This document shows, piece after piece, positions 17,534-27,265 of a DNA stretch of 64,000 nucleotides. This DNA is from an uncultured Rikenellaceae bacterium. GTDB taxonomy: Bacteria > Bacteroidota > Bacteroidia > Bacteroidales > Rikenellaceae. The notes beneath the pieces were generated by a model that searched no databases, was not told the DNA's origin, and saw only the letters and a program-made list of their open reading frames with translations. The stretch is from the NCBI GenBank assembly GCA_944326815.1, contig CALVFI010000010.1, forward strand, positions 279,544 to 343,543. Reading direction: 5' to 3'. Both the position numbers and the translations under genes were made by a program. Numbering within the stretch: position 1 is the stretch's first letter; the number at the start of each line of letters is the position of its first letter.

Positions 17534-18961
17534 ATGACACCTATTTTCTCCCGCATACAGAACAGCAACGGTTATAAATGGTGGATATTGGCCCTGGTGA
17601 TGCTCGGTACGTTCATGGCCGTACTCGACGTAACGGTTGTCAATGTAGGATTTCCTGCAATTATGAATGCATTTCACATCGGCATATCTTCGGCCGAATG
17701 GGTCATCACGGCCTATATGCTCACCATGACCATCATGCTTCCATCGGCCGGATGGATCGCGGATCGATTCGGAAATAAACGGCTATATATCATTGGATTA
17801 GCACTTTTTACACTCGGTTCCTGGCTGTGTGGACAGGCGCAAAGCGACGTATTCCTCATCGGGTCTCGCGCACTGCAAGGCACAGGAAGCGGTATCATAC
17901 AATCGCTCGGCCTGGCCATCGTAACACGCGAATTTCCCCCGGCTCAACGAGGCTTGGCACTAGGCCTCTGGGCTGTTGCCGCTGCGGCTTCCATCTCATT
18001 CGGACCTCTAATCGGAGGCTTCCTCGTTGATGACTACAATTGGCATCTGATTTTCGACGTGAACGTCCCTATCGGATTACTGGCCATCTGTTTGTCGTTG
18101 TTCATTCAGAAAGAGTGGAAAGCGTCTCGGGAAGGAAAATTCGACTGGGTTGGCTTCTGCAGTATCGCGCTTTTCATGCCTCTGACAATTTATGCGCTGG
18201 CACGCGGACAAGCACCTACGAATCTTCAAGGATGGGCAGCTCCGGAAGTCATTGGATGTTTTGCTGCCGGCGCAGCAGCATTGGTCGTATTCATTCGAGC
18301 AGAAATCAAACATCCGTATCCCCTGCTGAATATCCGATTACTGAAAGAGCCTCACTTTGGAATTTCAATGATAGTACTGTTCATTTTCGGAATCGGCATG
18401 CTGGGCGGGACCTATTTGTTACCGTTATATATGCAGAAGGGACTAGGATACACAGCCATCATGGCCGGAAGCGTTTTTTTGCCTGTAGGGCTGATTCAGG
18501 GAACGCTCTCCACGCTGTCGGGATGGCTCACCCGATACATTAAACCGCTGGGAATCGTCTTCCTCGGCATAGCCATCATGTCGCTGAGTTTCCATCTGGC
18601 CAGTCGTTTCACGATTCACACTCTCCACCGGGATATCCTGTGGGTACTCTATCTCCGCGGATTCGGCATGGGACTGACATTTGCACCACTCAATTTCTTT
18701 TCGCTCAAAAATCTGAAAGCAGCCGATATGGCCGCAGCTGCCGGTATTTCGAACAGCATCAAACAACTCTCAGGCAGCATCAGTATTGCCCTATTGACTG
18801 CCATTCTGACCGCACGCACACAGGTACACGCCCGAGAACACCTCTCTCCTGCCGAAACCTACATCGAGGGAATTACAGACGACTTCAGCATAGTATCCCT
18901 CCTCACGCTGGCTTCGATGCTTCCTTTCTTGTTTCTGTTCTTCCGCCGAAAAAAAGGTTAA
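17534..18961 (+). CDS. DHA2-family multidrug efflux MFS transporter (EmrB/QacA type)
   Basis: 475 residues and about 14 membrane segments, the DHA2 count. Near the N-terminus VLDVTVVNVGFPAI is the family motif D1, GWIADRFGNKRLYIIG is MFS motif A between helices 2 and 3, and RALQGTGSGIIQSLG is motif B with the conserved Arg. It should export hydrophobic or cationic compounds by proton antiport across the inner membrane. No EmrA-like adaptor, TolC or TetR-type regulator is adjacent, so it stands alone. The preceding 197 bp hold the divergent EamA promoter; a T8 run lies before the start. Confidence 0.9.
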   Translation: MTPIFSRIQNSNGYKWWILALVMLGTFMAVLDVTVVNVGFPAIMNAFHIGISSAEWVITAYMLTMTIMLPSAGWIADRFGNKRLYIIGLALFTLGSWLCGQAQSDVFLIGSRALQGTGSGIIQSLGLAIVTREFPPAQRGLALGLWAVAAAASISFGPLIGGFLVDDYNWHLIFDVNVPIGLLAICLSLFIQKEWKASREGKFDWVGFCSIALFMPLTIYALARGQAPTNLQGWAAPEVIGCFAAGAAALVVFIRAEIKHPYPLLNIRLLKEPHFGISMIVLFIFGIGMLGGTYLLPLYMQKGLGYTAIMAGSVFLPVGLIQGTLSTLSGWLTRYIKPLGIVFLGIAIMSLSFHLASRFTIHTLHRDILWVLYLRGFGMGLTFAPLNFFSLKNLKAADMAAAAGISNSIKQLSGSISIALLTAILTARTQVHAREHLSPAETYIEGITDDFSIVSLLTLASMLPFLFLFFRRKKG

Positions 18962-19011
18962 AGAAATGTCGTTAGCAATCAGGTACAACAATAAAATCCC
19001 CAAAAAAGCAT

Positions 19012-19019
19012 TATATTTG
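19012..19019 (+). promoter_or_regulatory. -7 element of the tmRNA gene
   Basis: TATATTTG matches TAnnTTTG and lies 30 bp upstream of the mature 5' end. No TTTG is seen at the -33 distance. Confidence 0.6.
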
Positions 19020-19049
19020 CAGCTGTCAAACAAGCAATGACACAGAATC

Positions 19050-19451
19050 GGGGGTGACCGGTTTTGACAGCAGGCAGAGTTTGATGGTAAGCACGTCGAG
19101 CGTTGTGCGGAGGCTCGTAAATATGAACGCTCAAAAATCAAATGGCAATAATAGCTACGCACTCGCTGCTTAATTTTACCAGGTAAAATGAGCTTAATTC
19201 CTGGGCCCCAGGATGGTTCGGGAACGAGTACCCTTCCGCTTTCACCCGCTCCTTGTGGAGGTGGAATCAGGGTATCATCAATGAGGAGATAGTTGCGACG
19301 GAAGCCCGTGCGTCGTGGCGAAACAAACGGGCTGGGGTCTGCGTTAGGTTGCCGCCTGCCGGGCGCGGACAGAAGGATCAAACGGTGGATAAACGTGTAG
19401 AAAGCCTTCGGGTTCCCTGTTTGGACGAGGGTTCGAATCCCTCCACCTCCA
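19050..19451 (+). ncRNA. ssrA: Transfer-messenger RNA (tmRNA)
   Basis: tmRNA rescues stalled ribosomes and tags their products for proteolysis. The acceptor stem is formed by GGGGGTG (19050-19056) and CACCTCC (19444-19450), with discriminator A at 19451; CCA is not encoded. The T arm GAGG-GTTCGAATC-CCTC precedes the 3' stem, and GGTTTTGACAG after the 5' stem is typical. The tag frame ends AATAGCTACGCACTCGCTGCTTAA, i.e. NSYALAA and stop at 19171-19173. If resumption is at GCT 19129, the tag is AQKSNGNNSYALAA; the resume codon is inferred. Confidence 0.95.
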
Positions 19452-19460
19452 CACAGAAAA

Positions 19461-19490
19461 GAGAGTATGTTGCGACATACCCTCTTTTTT
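19461..19490 (+). terminator. tmRNA terminator
   Basis: GAGAGTATGT and ACATACCCTC form a ten-position stem with one mismatch and a TGCG loop, followed by TTTTTT. Confidence 0.75.
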
Positions 19491-19556
19491 ATTATGAATG
19501 CTCAGATTTTCCGGACGAAGTGGCTATCAACACACACATCCATCTGACAGGAAAAA

Positions 19557-22283
19557 CTATATTCCCGTAATCTTTTTGATCTCGTTGAGTTTATTCAAAG
19601 CCTCGAGCGGTGTAAGACTATTGATGTCCAGGCCACGTATCTCATCGCGAATCTGCTTGAGAACCGGATCGTCCAGCTGGAACATGCTGAGCTGGAATCC
19701 GACTGCATCAGGTACGGGCATGCCGCCATGGGTACGGCCACGCTTACCGCCCCGACCGCGCGAGGCAATTCCACCTGTAGAGTTTGCCCCTCCGGAATCA
19801 GTAGTAGTTTCTGCAATTGACTCCTTCCCGTCTGCTGCGGCCACCATGCCATCCACCTCCCGACGTGCCGCCTCCATGTGATGCAGCAACTGTTCCGCCC
19901 GCTCCACCACCCAGCGAGGCATACCAGCCATCTTGGCCACATGGATACCGAACGAATGTTCCGTCCCGCCCCGTACGAGTTTGCGCAGGAAAACAATGTT
20001 CTTATCCACCTCCTTGACCGAAACATTATAATTCTTCACCCGAGGGCAATACTCCTCAATTTCGTTCAGTTCATGGTAGTGCGTGGCAAACAACGTGCGA
20101 GGCCGGGCCTTATTGTTATGCAGGTACTCCACCATGGCCCACGCGATTGAAATGCCATCGTAGGTACTCGTACCGCGTCCGATTTCATCAAGCAGCACGA
20201 GGCTACGGTCGGAGATATTGTTCAGAATGCTGGCCGATTCGAGCATCTCCACCATAAACGTACTCTCGCCCTGCGAAATATTGTCCGAAGCCCCCACTCG
20301 GGTGAAAATCTTGTCTACAATACCGATCTTCGCCGACAAGGCCGGAACGAAACACCCCATCTGAGCCATCAGAACAATCAGCGCCGTTTGGCGTAACAGC
20401 GCCGATTTACCCGCCATATTGGGACCGGTAATCATCACGATTTGCTGCTTCTCATCATCGAGATAAATATCGTTCGGGATATACACCTCACCCACCGGCA
20501 GCATCATCTCGATCACCGGATGGCGACCGTCGCGGATGTCGAGCACTCTCCCCTCGTTCAACTCCGGACGGCAATAGTTGCGTTCGGCCGCCAATCGTGC
20601 AAACGACAACAGGCAATCGACCCGGGCGATGGTGAGTGCATTTTTCTGCAAAGGACGCAGAAAACCGCTCAAATAGGCAATCAACTCGCTGAACAACTGT
20701 TGCTCGAGGGCTATCATCTTCTCTTCGGCGCCAAGAATCTTCTCCTCATACTCCTTGAGTTCCTCGGTAATGTATCGTTCGGCAGAGGTGAGGGTCTGCT
20801 TGCGGATCCAGTTTTCCGGTACTTTATCCTTGTGCGTATTGCGGACCTCGATATAATAACCGAAAATATTGTTGTAACTGATTTTCAGGGAAGGGATACC
20901 CGTTGCTTCGCTTTCCCGTTGCTGGATGTCGGCCAGGACATCTTTCCCGTGCAGTGCAATGCGACGCAGGTCATCGAGCTCCATGTTGACGCCGTCGGCG
21001 ATCACCCCTCCTTTGACGATCTGGTTCGAAGGGTCGGGATAAACCTCTTTGGCAATCCGCTGATAGACCTCCTCCAGCGGATCGATCTGCGCGGCCAACT
21101 CCGCAAGCCGCTCATTGCCCGAATCCTGCAACAGGCGCCGGACATCGGAAACCGCCGCCAAGGAGTTCTTCAGCTGAACCACCTCGCGCGGCAATACCCG
21201 TTGCGCAGCGATGCGGGAAACAATACGCTCGAGATCGCACACCAGAGCAAGCGAATCGGAGAGCTGCCCGCAAAAATCGGCATCGTTGCGGAAATACTCC
21301 ACCACATCGAGCCGGGCATTCAACCGCTGCACATCCTTGATCGGCATGGCCACCCACCGCTTAAGCAGGCGACCTCCCATCGGCGTCTGTGTCCGGTCGA
21401 TCACATCCGCAAAACCGCACCGCACCCGGCTGCTGTTCGAGGAAAAGAGCTCCAGGTTGCGAATCGTGAACTTATCAATCCACACATAATCGTCCCTATC
21501 GATACGCGAAATCGAAGAGATATGTGCGATGTTCTTATGCTCGGTGAACTCCAGATAATACAGAATCGCCCCGGCCGCAGAGATGCCGCTCTCCATCCCC
21601 TCGATGCCGAATCCTTTGAGAGAGGTCGTACCGAACTGTTTGCACAACTTCTCACGGTTCGTATCCCCGGAAAAAACCCATTCATCAAGTTTGAAGGTAT
21701 AGTACCGGTTGCCGAAAGCAGCTTCGAACCTTCCCTCGCAACTCCGTTGATAAATAATCTCCTTGGGCGAAAGATTCGAAAGCAACTTGTCCACATAGTC
21801 GTTCGTCCCCTCCGCCACGTAAAATTCACCCGTGGAAAGATCGAGAAACGCCACGCCCGTATTCTCGCGCCCGAAATAGATCGAGGCAAGAAAGGTATTC
21901 TCCTTGTTGGCCAGAATATTGTCGTTCAATACTACGCCGGGCGTCACCAGTTCGATCACCCCCCTTTTGACGATCTTCTTGGCCGTCTTAGGGTCCTCCA
22001 ACTGTTCACACACCGCCACACGCTCTCCCGCCCGCACCAACTTGGGCAGGTAAACATCCAACGCATGGTAAGGAAATCCAGCCAACTCCGTATAGGTACC
22101 GGAACCGTTGGCCCGACGTGTAAGGGTTATTCCGAGGATGCTGCTCGATTTGATTGCATCAGCCCCGAAGGTCTCGTAAAAATCACCCACGCGAAACAGC
22201 AACACGGCATCCGGATGGACCGCCTTGATGCTGTAATATTGTTTCATAAGCGGGGTTTCGACGTACTTCTTTTCTGTTGCCAA
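19557..22283 (-). CDS. mutS: DNA mismatch repair protein MutS
   Basis: 908 residues, normal for MutS1. The N-terminal mismatch-binding domain has the [13 protein letters not shown] motif, with the Phe and Glu that contact the mispair. Connector, lever ([15 protein letters not shown]) and clamp regions follow in order. The ATPase has Walker A GPNMAGKS (Lys626), the STFMVEM loop, Walker [17 protein letters not shown], and FATHYHEL. A Gly/Ala/Ser-rich stretch near residue 835 precedes the C-terminal helix-turn-helix. It scans for mismatches with MutL, which is not in the window. A TATATTTG -7 element at 22316-22309 gives it its own promoter although it follows the NagX-like gene. Confidence 0.97.
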   Translation of the reverse strand: MATEKKYVETPLMKQYYSIKAVHPDAVLLFRVGDFYETFGADAIKSSSILGITLTRRANGSGTYTELAGFPYHALDVYLPKLVRAGERVAVCEQLEDPKTAKKIVKRGVIELVTPGVVLNDNILANKENTFLASIYFGRENTGVAFLDLSTGEFYVAEGTNDYVDKLLSNLSPKEIIYQRSCEGRFEAAFGNRYYTFKLDEWVFSGDTNREKLCKQFGTTSLKGFGIEGMESGISAAGAILYYLEFTEHKNIAHISSISRIDRDDYVWIDKFTIRNLELFSSNSSRVRCGFADVIDRTQTPMGGRLLKRWVAMPIKDVQRLNARLDVVEYFRNDADFCGQLSDSLALVCDLERIVSRIAAQRVLPREVVQLKNSLAAVSDVRRLLQDSGNERLAELAAQIDPLEEVYQRIAKEVYPDPSNQIVKGGVIADGVNMELDDLRRIALHGKDVLADIQQRESEATGIPSLKISYNNIFGYYIEVRNTHKDKVPENWIRKQTLTSAERYITEELKEYEEKILGAEEKMIALEQQLFSELIAYLSGFLRPLQKNALTIARVDCLLSFARLAAERNYCRPELNEGRVLDIRDGRHPVIEMMLPVGEVYIPNDIYLDDEKQQIVMITGPNMAGKSALLRQTALIVLMAQMGCFVPALSAKIGIVDKIFTRVGASDNISQGESTFMVEMLESASILNNISDRSLVLLDEIGRGTSTYDGISIAWAMVEYLHNNKARPRTLFATHYHELNEIEEYCPRVKNYNVSVKEVDKNIVFLRKLVRGGTEHSFGIHVAKMAGMPRWVVERAEQLLHHMEAARREVDGMVAAADGKESIAETTTDSGGANSTGGIASRGRGGKRGRTHGGMPVPDAVGFQLSMFQLDDPVLKQIRDEIRGLDINSLTPLEALNKLNEIKKITGI

Positions 22284-22308
22284 GGGTGTATCTCTGCGAT
22301 TTATTGGA

Positions 22309-22316
22309 CAAATATA
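22309..22316 (-). promoter_or_regulatory. -7 element of mutS
   Basis: Minus strand TATATTTG, 25 bp before the mutS ATG, inside the 51-bp gap after the NagX-like gene. No -33 match at the usual distance. Confidence 0.5.
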
Positions 22317-22334
22317 CGGAAACTTTTTCTTTTT

Positions 22335-23522
22335 TTACACCTTCAAAAATACCTTTTTCCGGTATAGGAACCACAGTGCAAACCAACTGACAAGCAGATA
22401 GGCCAACGAGGAGAAGAGAGGCTCAACGCACTCCGGAAGCAGGCTAGCTATGCCATTGCCGAGATAGCGTGCCGTGTACCCGAAATTAATGACTTGCTGC
22501 CCGATATAGATCGTAATCGAGTTCATACCGACAACGGTGAAAAAGAAGGTCCAGCGTTTCCATCCCCTCACGTCGATCACATAATAGAACAAGGCAAAAA
22601 GCAGAAAAGAGAGCCCTCCGACAAAACAAACGAATGAACTGCTCCACAAATTCTTGTTGATCGGGAAGAGCAGATTCCACAAGATCCCGACGATGACCAA
22701 CCCGACTCCAATCACCGCCAGACGAAGCGCCGTACGTGTACCTCCTGCGACATGCGGATCGGCCGCCGTTGGAGCAGCTTCTGCGGCAGCCGCATCATTC
22801 GTCACAGTGGATACCGCTACGGCCGCCTCACGATCTTTTTTCACCAACTCGCCGGCCATCATACCCAGCATAGCCGTTGCTATGGCGGGAATCGTCGAGA
22901 GGATACCCTCCGGGTCGAAAACACCCAGATACAGATGTCCGGGGAGCAGCATCCGATCCACATATCCCACGATATTTCCCTCAAGGCTGTAGGGATCGGC
23001 TCCGGGCGAATCGGGAGCCGGGCTCAAGGCCAGCAGCGCCCAGTATCCCAACAGGATAACAGCGGCAATCACCAATCGTCCCCGCAACCGTACATTCATA
23101 AAAATTACAGCCGCAATGGCCCAGGCAATACCGATGCGGGCCAACACATTATAATAGCGGAAATCTTCGAAATGGAATGCCAGGATTCCATTATAGACCA
23201 ATCCCAAAGCCACCAGAATCAACATACGACGGACTATCCCTCCGTAGATGCGGCCGCGCGACTCGCCCCGAGCGAGCTTGCTTCCGTAAGAAAACGGAAA
23301 TGAAATGCCCGCAATAAAGAGAAAGAGCGGAAAGATAATATCGAACCAGGCAAATCCATTCCATGCCACATGGTCCATCTGCGTGGCGAGCATCTCGGTA
23401 AACCCGCAGGGGAACAATACCGCCAGCGAAGCGATGACTCCACCGCCCCCCATAATAAAAAACATGTCAAAGCCTCGCAATGCATCGAGCGACAGCAATC
23501 GTTTGTTTTTAGTCTCATTCAT
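22335..23522 (-). CDS. NagX-like acyltransferase-family membrane protein (heparan-alpha-glucosaminide N-acetyltransferase type)
   Basis: 395 residues with about ten membrane helices. RLLSLDALRGFDMFFIMGGG at the start and WFDIIFPLFLFIAGISFPFS are diagnostic of the COG4299/DUF5009 family, whose human member HGSNAT transfers acetyl groups to glucosamine across a membrane. A His (in TQMDHVAWNGF) lies where the family has its active-site His. A poorly conserved Ala-rich loop (about residues 235-265) is cytoplasmic or periplasmic. It probably modifies or imports amino sugars at the inner membrane; the substrate is unproven. It sits between the helicase gene (22 bp upstream) and mutS. Confidence 0.8.
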   Translation of the reverse strand: MNETKNKRLLSLDALRGFDMFFIMGGGGVIASLAVLFPCGFTEMLATQMDHVAWNGFAWFDIIFPLFLFIAGISFPFSYGSKLARGESRGRIYGGIVRRMLILVALGLVYNGILAFHFEDFRYYNVLARIGIAWAIAAVIFMNVRLRGRLVIAAVILLGYWALLALSPAPDSPGADPYSLEGNIVGYVDRMLLPGHLYLGVFDPEGILSTIPAIATAMLGMMAGELVKKDREAAVAVSTVTNDAAAAEAAPTAADPHVAGGTRTALRLAVIGVGLVIVGILWNLLFPINKNLWSSSFVCFVGGLSFLLFALFYYVIDVRGWKRWTFFFTVVGMNSITIYIGQQVINFGYTARYLGNGIASLLPECVEPLFSSLAYLLVSWFALWFLYRKKVFLKV

Positions 23523-23544
23523 AACAGTTCAGTTTTTATTCAGG

Positions 23545-24990
23545 TTATAGTTCATTGTCAGCCTCCTGTCCGGAGTCAGGCTCCCGGAAGAAACGTTCGT
23601 CGAAATTGACGAAATAGAGTCGTTGCGTAGCACGGGTAAGCGCCGTATAGAGCCAGCGCATCAGGTCGCGGCTCATCTGCTCCTCGCCGAAAAGCATCCG
23701 GTCGACGAACACGGCGCTCCACTGCCCTCCCTGAGCCTTGTGGCAGGTGACGGCATAGGCAAATTTCACCTGCATGGCATTGAAATGGGGATTCTCCCGC
23801 ACCTCCTTATAACGCTTGGCCTTGCTTTTGATGTCGGCGTAATCTTCGGCAACGGCAAAAAAGAGTTGCGTGCTCTGTTCCCGGGTCAGCGAGGGAGCAT
23901 CCGACGCAATCGTATCGAGCAGTATCTTGCACTCCAGTTCGGTATCGTCGTAATCGGGAAAGGCCAAACGCGCCTCCGCAAACCGGAAACCGTAAAGCTC
24001 CTCGGAGCGACGCAACCGCACGAGCCGCGCAATGTCGCCATTGGCCACAAACTCCATCCGACGATCCTCCTCCTGCGGCGCATAGTAATAATTATTCTTG
24101 ACCACCATGAGCATATCGCCCGACTCGACCTCCTCTTCGGCACACAGCACGTTGCGGCGGATTCCCTCGTTAAAACGGTTGGCACGTTTGTTCGATCGGG
24201 TGATAACAATCGTCTCGTCGCGACCGTATTTATTATAACAGGTTTCGATCTCCTCCAGAAACTCGCTGCCATCTATCGCCCGCACATCCGGGAATCCCAA
24301 CTCAAAACGAGGCGGTTCATAAATTCCCCGTTCCAGCATACAGCGCACCAGAGTGGCATTGAAAAGTATGCCGGAATCTGCATCCTGCCGCACCACCTCA
24401 TCCAACGACACGTAGTCCACCGGGCCATAGGCAGCCATCGTATCCGGATCGAGCGCCGGACTGCGATCATACCCCACCGGCGGCAACTGCGCATCGTCGC
24501 CTACAATCATCAGACGGCAATCCTTGCCGCTGCGGACATACCTCACCAGGTCATCCAACAGATTCCCCGAACCAAAAGCCTCTCCGGAGTTGTTCGACAC
24601 CATAGAACCCTCATCCACAATGAAACAGGCCCCTTTCTCACGATTATAGTCCAGCGCAAAGGAAGCCTCCACCTCTCCAAGACTCTTCTGCCGATAGATC
24701 TTCTTATGAATCGTATAGGAACGTTCCCCCGTATACAGCCCCATGACCTTAGCGGCACGCCCCGTCGGCGCCATCAACACAGGTTTAATTTTCAAATCTT
24801 TAAGCACCGAAGCAAAAGCAGCTATCAAGGTCGTTTTACCTGTCCCCGCATATCCGTTCAAGATAAAAATCCGACTGTTATCGGAGTCGCTGAGCCACGC
24901 CGATAACTTTTCTATGATTTTTTTTTGGCCAAAAGTTGGTTCAAAAACAAATTTGCTGTAAATTTGAGACGCAATATATTCGGATAGCAT
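23545..24990 (-). CDS. RecD-like ATP-dependent DNA helicase (SF1B)
   Basis: About 481 residues from the ATG at 24990; a GTG at 25026 would add 12. Walker A GYAGTGKTT lies at residues 46-54 and Walker B FIVDEGSM has Asp126-Glu127, followed by the GDDAQLPPVG motif III. The C-terminal UvrD_C_2-like part ends with YAVTCHKAQGGQWSAVFVD and WLYTALTRATQRLYFV, motifs V and VI of RecD/Pif1-like helicases. No RecB or RecC is nearby, so this is a stand-alone helicase, common in Bacteroidetes. It probably unwinds 5'-tailed DNA during repair. It is divergent from the gene at 25060, which starts 70 bp away. Confidence 0.85.
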   Translation of the reverse strand: MLSEYIASQIYSKFVFEPTFGQKKIIEKLSAWLSDSDNSRIFILNGYAGTGKTTLIAAFASVLKDLKIKPVLMAPTGRAAKVMGLYTGERSYTIHKKIYRQKSLGEVEASFALDYNREKGACFIVDEGSMVSNNSGEAFGSGNLLDDLVRYVRSGKDCRLMIVGDDAQLPPVGYDRSPALDPDTMAAYGPVDYVSLDEVVRQDADSGILFNATLVRCMLERGIYEPPRFELGFPDVRAIDGSEFLEEIETCYNKYGRDETIVITRSNKRANRFNEGIRRNVLCAEEEVESGDMLMVVKNNYYYAPQEEDRRMEFVANGDIARLVRLRRSEELYGFRFAEARLAFPDYDDTELECKILLDTIASDAPSLTREQSTQLFFAVAEDYADIKSKAKRYKEVRENPHFNAMQVKFAYAVTCHKAQGGQWSAVFVDRMLFGEEQMSRDLMRWLYTALTRATQRLYFVNFDERFFREPDSGQEADNEL

Positions 24991-25003
24991 ACGATAACAA
25001 AAA

Positions 25004-25034
25004 TTTGCAGCGGATATATCCGGCACTAAATTCG
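25004..25034 (+). promoter_or_regulatory. Promoter of the small membrane protein/DUF3822/rsmD operon
   Basis: TTTG (25004-25007), 19 bp, TAAATTCG (25027-25034): one mismatch to TTTG-N19-TAnnTTTG, 25 bp before the ATG at 25060. Confidence 0.6.
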
Positions 25035-25059
25035 TTACAAACTTAACTTAAAAATAGAA

Positions 25060-25671
25060 ATGAAAAAAGTACTTCAAATTGTTCTTGCCATCGTGATCAT
25101 CGGATTGGCGTACGTTGTCTTCGACCAGATCATGAGCCCGCTGCGTTTCGAGAAAGAGATGACCCTGCGTGAAAATGCCGTCATCCAGCGCATCAAAGAC
25201 ATCCGTACCGCCGAACGCGCATATAAACAAAAATATCAGAACTACACCAGTAGCTTCGATTCATTGATCAACTTTGTCCTCACCGACTCGCTTGAGTTCG
25301 AGAAGACCACAGGCTCAAAAGACGACTCGGTAGCCGTGGCCAGAGGTCTGGTAAAAACCGAAAAATTCAAGGTAGCTGTAATCGACACCATATTCGGCCG
25401 TAAGATGACGCCGGAGATGGTAAAACAGTTCCCCATCATTCCTAACTCGGGGAACCAGCAATTCATCCTCAATGCAGGAACGTTTACGACCGAGTCGGGT
25501 GTGGTTGTGCCCGTATTCGAGTGCAAAGCTCCTTACAAACTCTTCCTTGCCGACCTCAACGAACAGGAACTCATCAACCTTATCGACACTCGCAAGGTAC
25601 TGGAAAAATACCCCGGCATTAAAGTAGGGGCCATGGATCAGGCTACGAACGATGCAGGAAACTGGGAGTAA
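25060..25671 (+). CDS. Single-pass membrane-anchored protein of unknown function
   Basis: 203 residues. Residues 5-22 (LQIVLAIVIIGLAYVVFD) form one membrane helix, probably an uncleaved N-terminal anchor with the rest periplasmic. A helical stretch follows (about 30-60, with RENAVIQRIKDIRTAERAYKQKY), a little like the start of pilin or type II secretion pseudopilin proteins, but no prepilin cleavage site is seen. The remainder shows no recognised domain. It overlaps the next gene (DUF3822) by 20 nt and shares its promoter. I do not recognise its function. Confidence 0.75.
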   Translation: MKKVLQIVLAIVIIGLAYVVFDQIMSPLRFEKEMTLRENAVIQRIKDIRTAERAYKQKYQNYTSSFDSLINFVLTDSLEFEKTTGSKDDSVAVARGLVKTEKFKVAVIDTIFGRKMTPEMVKQFPIIPNSGNQQFILNAGTFTTESGVVVPVFECKAPYKLFLADLNEQELINLIDTRKVLEKYPGIKVGAMDQATNDAGNWE

Positions 25672-26419
25672 TATACGCAAAAGCGAAAAGATACTGTCCA
25701 TTCGGCTATCGCCGAATGGACTTTCTTTTTGGCTGACCGATACGGCCGTCATACCGGAGAATAATCTCAATGAATTGAGCATAACCTCTCCGGCCAATGG
25801 CCGAGTCACCATCCGAAAGTTCAGTGCAGACCGAAGCATGGAGGAGAGTGTGGCCATCGAAATGAATCACTGCATGGGAGCCGCAGGCGCCGTCCACTAT
25901 CGACCTATTCTATATCTGGACACGGAAAAAAGCGTTTTGGTCCCTGCCGAACTGTTCCAAAAAAAGAGTGCGGCAAACTACCTGGCGCTGCACAACATCC
26001 CGTGCCGAGAGGAGGAGACAGTCATTCTGTCGCCCGTGGTACGGGAAACCGTAGCCATCATGGTCTGCAACAAGGCAGTCTTCGACCAGATCGTCTCCCG
26101 TACGGGCGAAGGGCTCACCGTCTTGTCACCCTTCCAGTACAATCTGATTCGCACAGGTACAACTGCAGTACAAGGAAAGCCATACCTACGACTGTATCTC
26201 TGCCCGGGCCGCATCTATATAACAGCTTTCGATGCCACGGGAGAACAACGCTACAACGACGTATTGCCCATCTCGTCTGTGGCCGATGTCATATATTATC
26301 TCCACAGGCTCGGCAAAACCCTACCGATCGCAGACTCACACCTATATATAAAGGGAGTCAACGCAGCCGAAACGTTCGTGACGCTGCGACGATACTATAA
26401 ATCCTGCCAATGCGAATAA
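25652..26419 (+). CDS. DUF3822 family protein
   Basis: 255 residues, no signal peptide. The arrangement (short opening strand KILSIRLSPNGLSFWL, central VPAELFQ and NCMGA-like elements, then YLRLYLCPGRIYITAFDATGEQRYNDVL) fits DUF3822, a Bacteroidetes family related in shape to actin-like ATPase folds. In Bacteroidetes it commonly precedes rsmD, as here, where the two overlap by 10 nt. Function unknown; the conserved neighbourhood suggests a link to ribosome or cofactor metabolism. Confidence 0.75.
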   Translation: MQETGSNIRKSEKILSIRLSPNGLSFWLTDTAVIPENNLNELSITSPANGRVTIRKFSADRSMEESVAIEMNHCMGAAGAVHYRPILYLDTEKSVLVPAELFQKKSAANYLALHNIPCREEETVILSPVVRETVAIMVCNKAVFDQIVSRTGEGLTVLSPFQYNLIRTGTTAVQGKPYLRLYLCPGRIYITAFDATGEQRYNDVLPISSVADVIYYLHRLGKTLPIADSHLYIKGVNAAETFVTLRRYYKSCQCE

Positions 26420-26949
26420 TCAGCGGCATACACAAGGGGCGTGTGATCACTCCACCGAAAAACCTGCGGGCACGTCCGACGACGGATTTCGCCAAGGAGA
26501 ATCTGTTCAACGTACTCGGCAACCTGCTCGACTTCGAGGGGCTCGACGTACTCGATCTATTCGCCGGGACAGGCTCCATCAGCTATGAATTCGCCTCGCG
26601 CGGAGCCGCGAGTGTAACATCAGTAGAAATCAACGCCGTACACTATAACTTCATTCGCTCGACTGCAGAAAAATTCGGATTCGGCAGGGTTATCCATCCG
26701 GTCAAGGCCAATGCGTTTCTCTATCTGAAAAGTTGCTCCAAGAGTTTTGACCTGGTCTTCTCCGATGCCCCCTACGATTTGGAGCACTCAGAGGAGATCG
26801 TAAATCTGGTGATGGAATCCTCCGTATTGAAAGAAAATGGCCTGCTGGTATTCGAACACTCGAAAGACAAAAATTTTAACGAGCACAGAAACTTCATGCA
26901 ATTAAGGAGTTACGGAAGCGTACATTTTTCTATCTTTAAAAAAAGTTGA
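26410..26949 (+). CDS. rsmD: 16S rRNA (guanine966-N2)-methyltransferase
   Basis: RsmD methylates G966 in the 30S subunit using SAM. 179 residues, family length. It starts MRIISGIHKGRVITPPKNLRARPTTDFAKENLFNVL, the typical RsmD opening; the SAM-binding glycine motif is LDLFAGTGSISYEFASRG, and the acidic loop is SVEINAVH. The catalytic motif normally DPPY reads DAPY here (Asp119-Tyr122), a Pro-to-Ala change at the second position. It overlaps DUF3822 by 10 nt. The promoter of the following tRNA begins within 10 bp of its stop. Confidence 0.92.
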   Translation: MRIISGIHKGRVITPPKNLRARPTTDFAKENLFNVLGNLLDFEGLDVLDLFAGTGSISYEFASRGAASVTSVEINAVHYNFIRSTAEKFGFGRVIHPVKANAFLYLKSCSKSFDLVFSDAPYDLEHSEEIVNLVMESSVLKENGLLVFEHSKDKNFNEHRNFMQLRSYGSVHFSIFKKS

Positions 26950-26954
26950 TTTGT

Positions 26955-26985
26955 TTTGCAGATTATTAAATTTGTATTACATTTG
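26955..26985 (+). promoter_or_regulatory. Promoter of tRNA-Asp
   Basis: TTTG (26955-26958), 19 bp, TACATTTG (26978-26985): exact Bacteroidetes consensus, 41 bp before the tRNA. The sequence TTTGCAACGCAAA from 26982 recurs at 27230. Confidence 0.75.
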
Positions 26986-27026
26986 CAACGCAAAACGGCA
27001 CGAAAGTGTTGAAGTTCTGAAAAAAC

Positions 27027-27103
27027 GGTGTGGTAGTTCAGCTGGTTAGAATACCTGCCTGTCACGCAGGGGGTCGCGGGTTCGAGTCCCGTCCATACCG
27101 CCA
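27027..27103 (+). tRNA. tRNA-Asp (GUC)
   Basis: 77 nt. Acceptor stem GGTGTGG pairs with CCATACC (one G-U), discriminator G and an encoded CCA at 27101-27103. The anticodon loop CTGTCAC sits on stem CCTGC/GCAGG and gives anticodon GTC. T arm GCGGG-TTCGAGT-CCCGT is intact. It stands alone and is followed by a strong terminator. Confidence 0.97.
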
Positions 27104-27139
27104 AAGAGGTTCAAGAGTTTATTCTTGAACCTCTTTTTT
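27104..27139 (+). terminator. tRNA-Asp terminator
   Basis: AAGAGGTTCAAGA and TCTTGAACCTCTT form a perfect 13-bp stem with a short loop and a T6 tail. Confidence 0.85.
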
Positions 27140-27229
27140 ATTATGGCTTGACGCTCGCATTCTACACAAGGCTCACCCCATCATGCGATTCCGATTTTGT
27201 AGAACCTTTTCGAAGCATTTGCATTGTAT

Positions 27230-27242
27230 TTTGCAACGCAAA
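27230..27242 (+). repeat. Second copy of TTTGCAACGCAAA, before the lysis cassette
   Basis: The same 13-nt sequence occurs at 26982-26994 in the tRNA promoter. It is itself near-palindromic (TTTGC AAC GCAAA). At this copy the preceding bases read GTATTTTGC, a one-base-short version of the -7 element, so this may be a promoter for the small ORF at 27266. Confidence 0.45.
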
Positions 27243-27265
27243 CCACTAAAAAACAGAAAAGTAAA

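Noticed and set aside
20442..22367. Long open frame (641 codons) on the plus strand
   Set aside because: It lies antisense to mutS, has no family pattern, and its composition reflects the mutS codons read backwards.
23623..24906. 427-codon open frame on the plus strand
   Set aside because: Antisense to the RecD-like helicase, whose motifs are complete.
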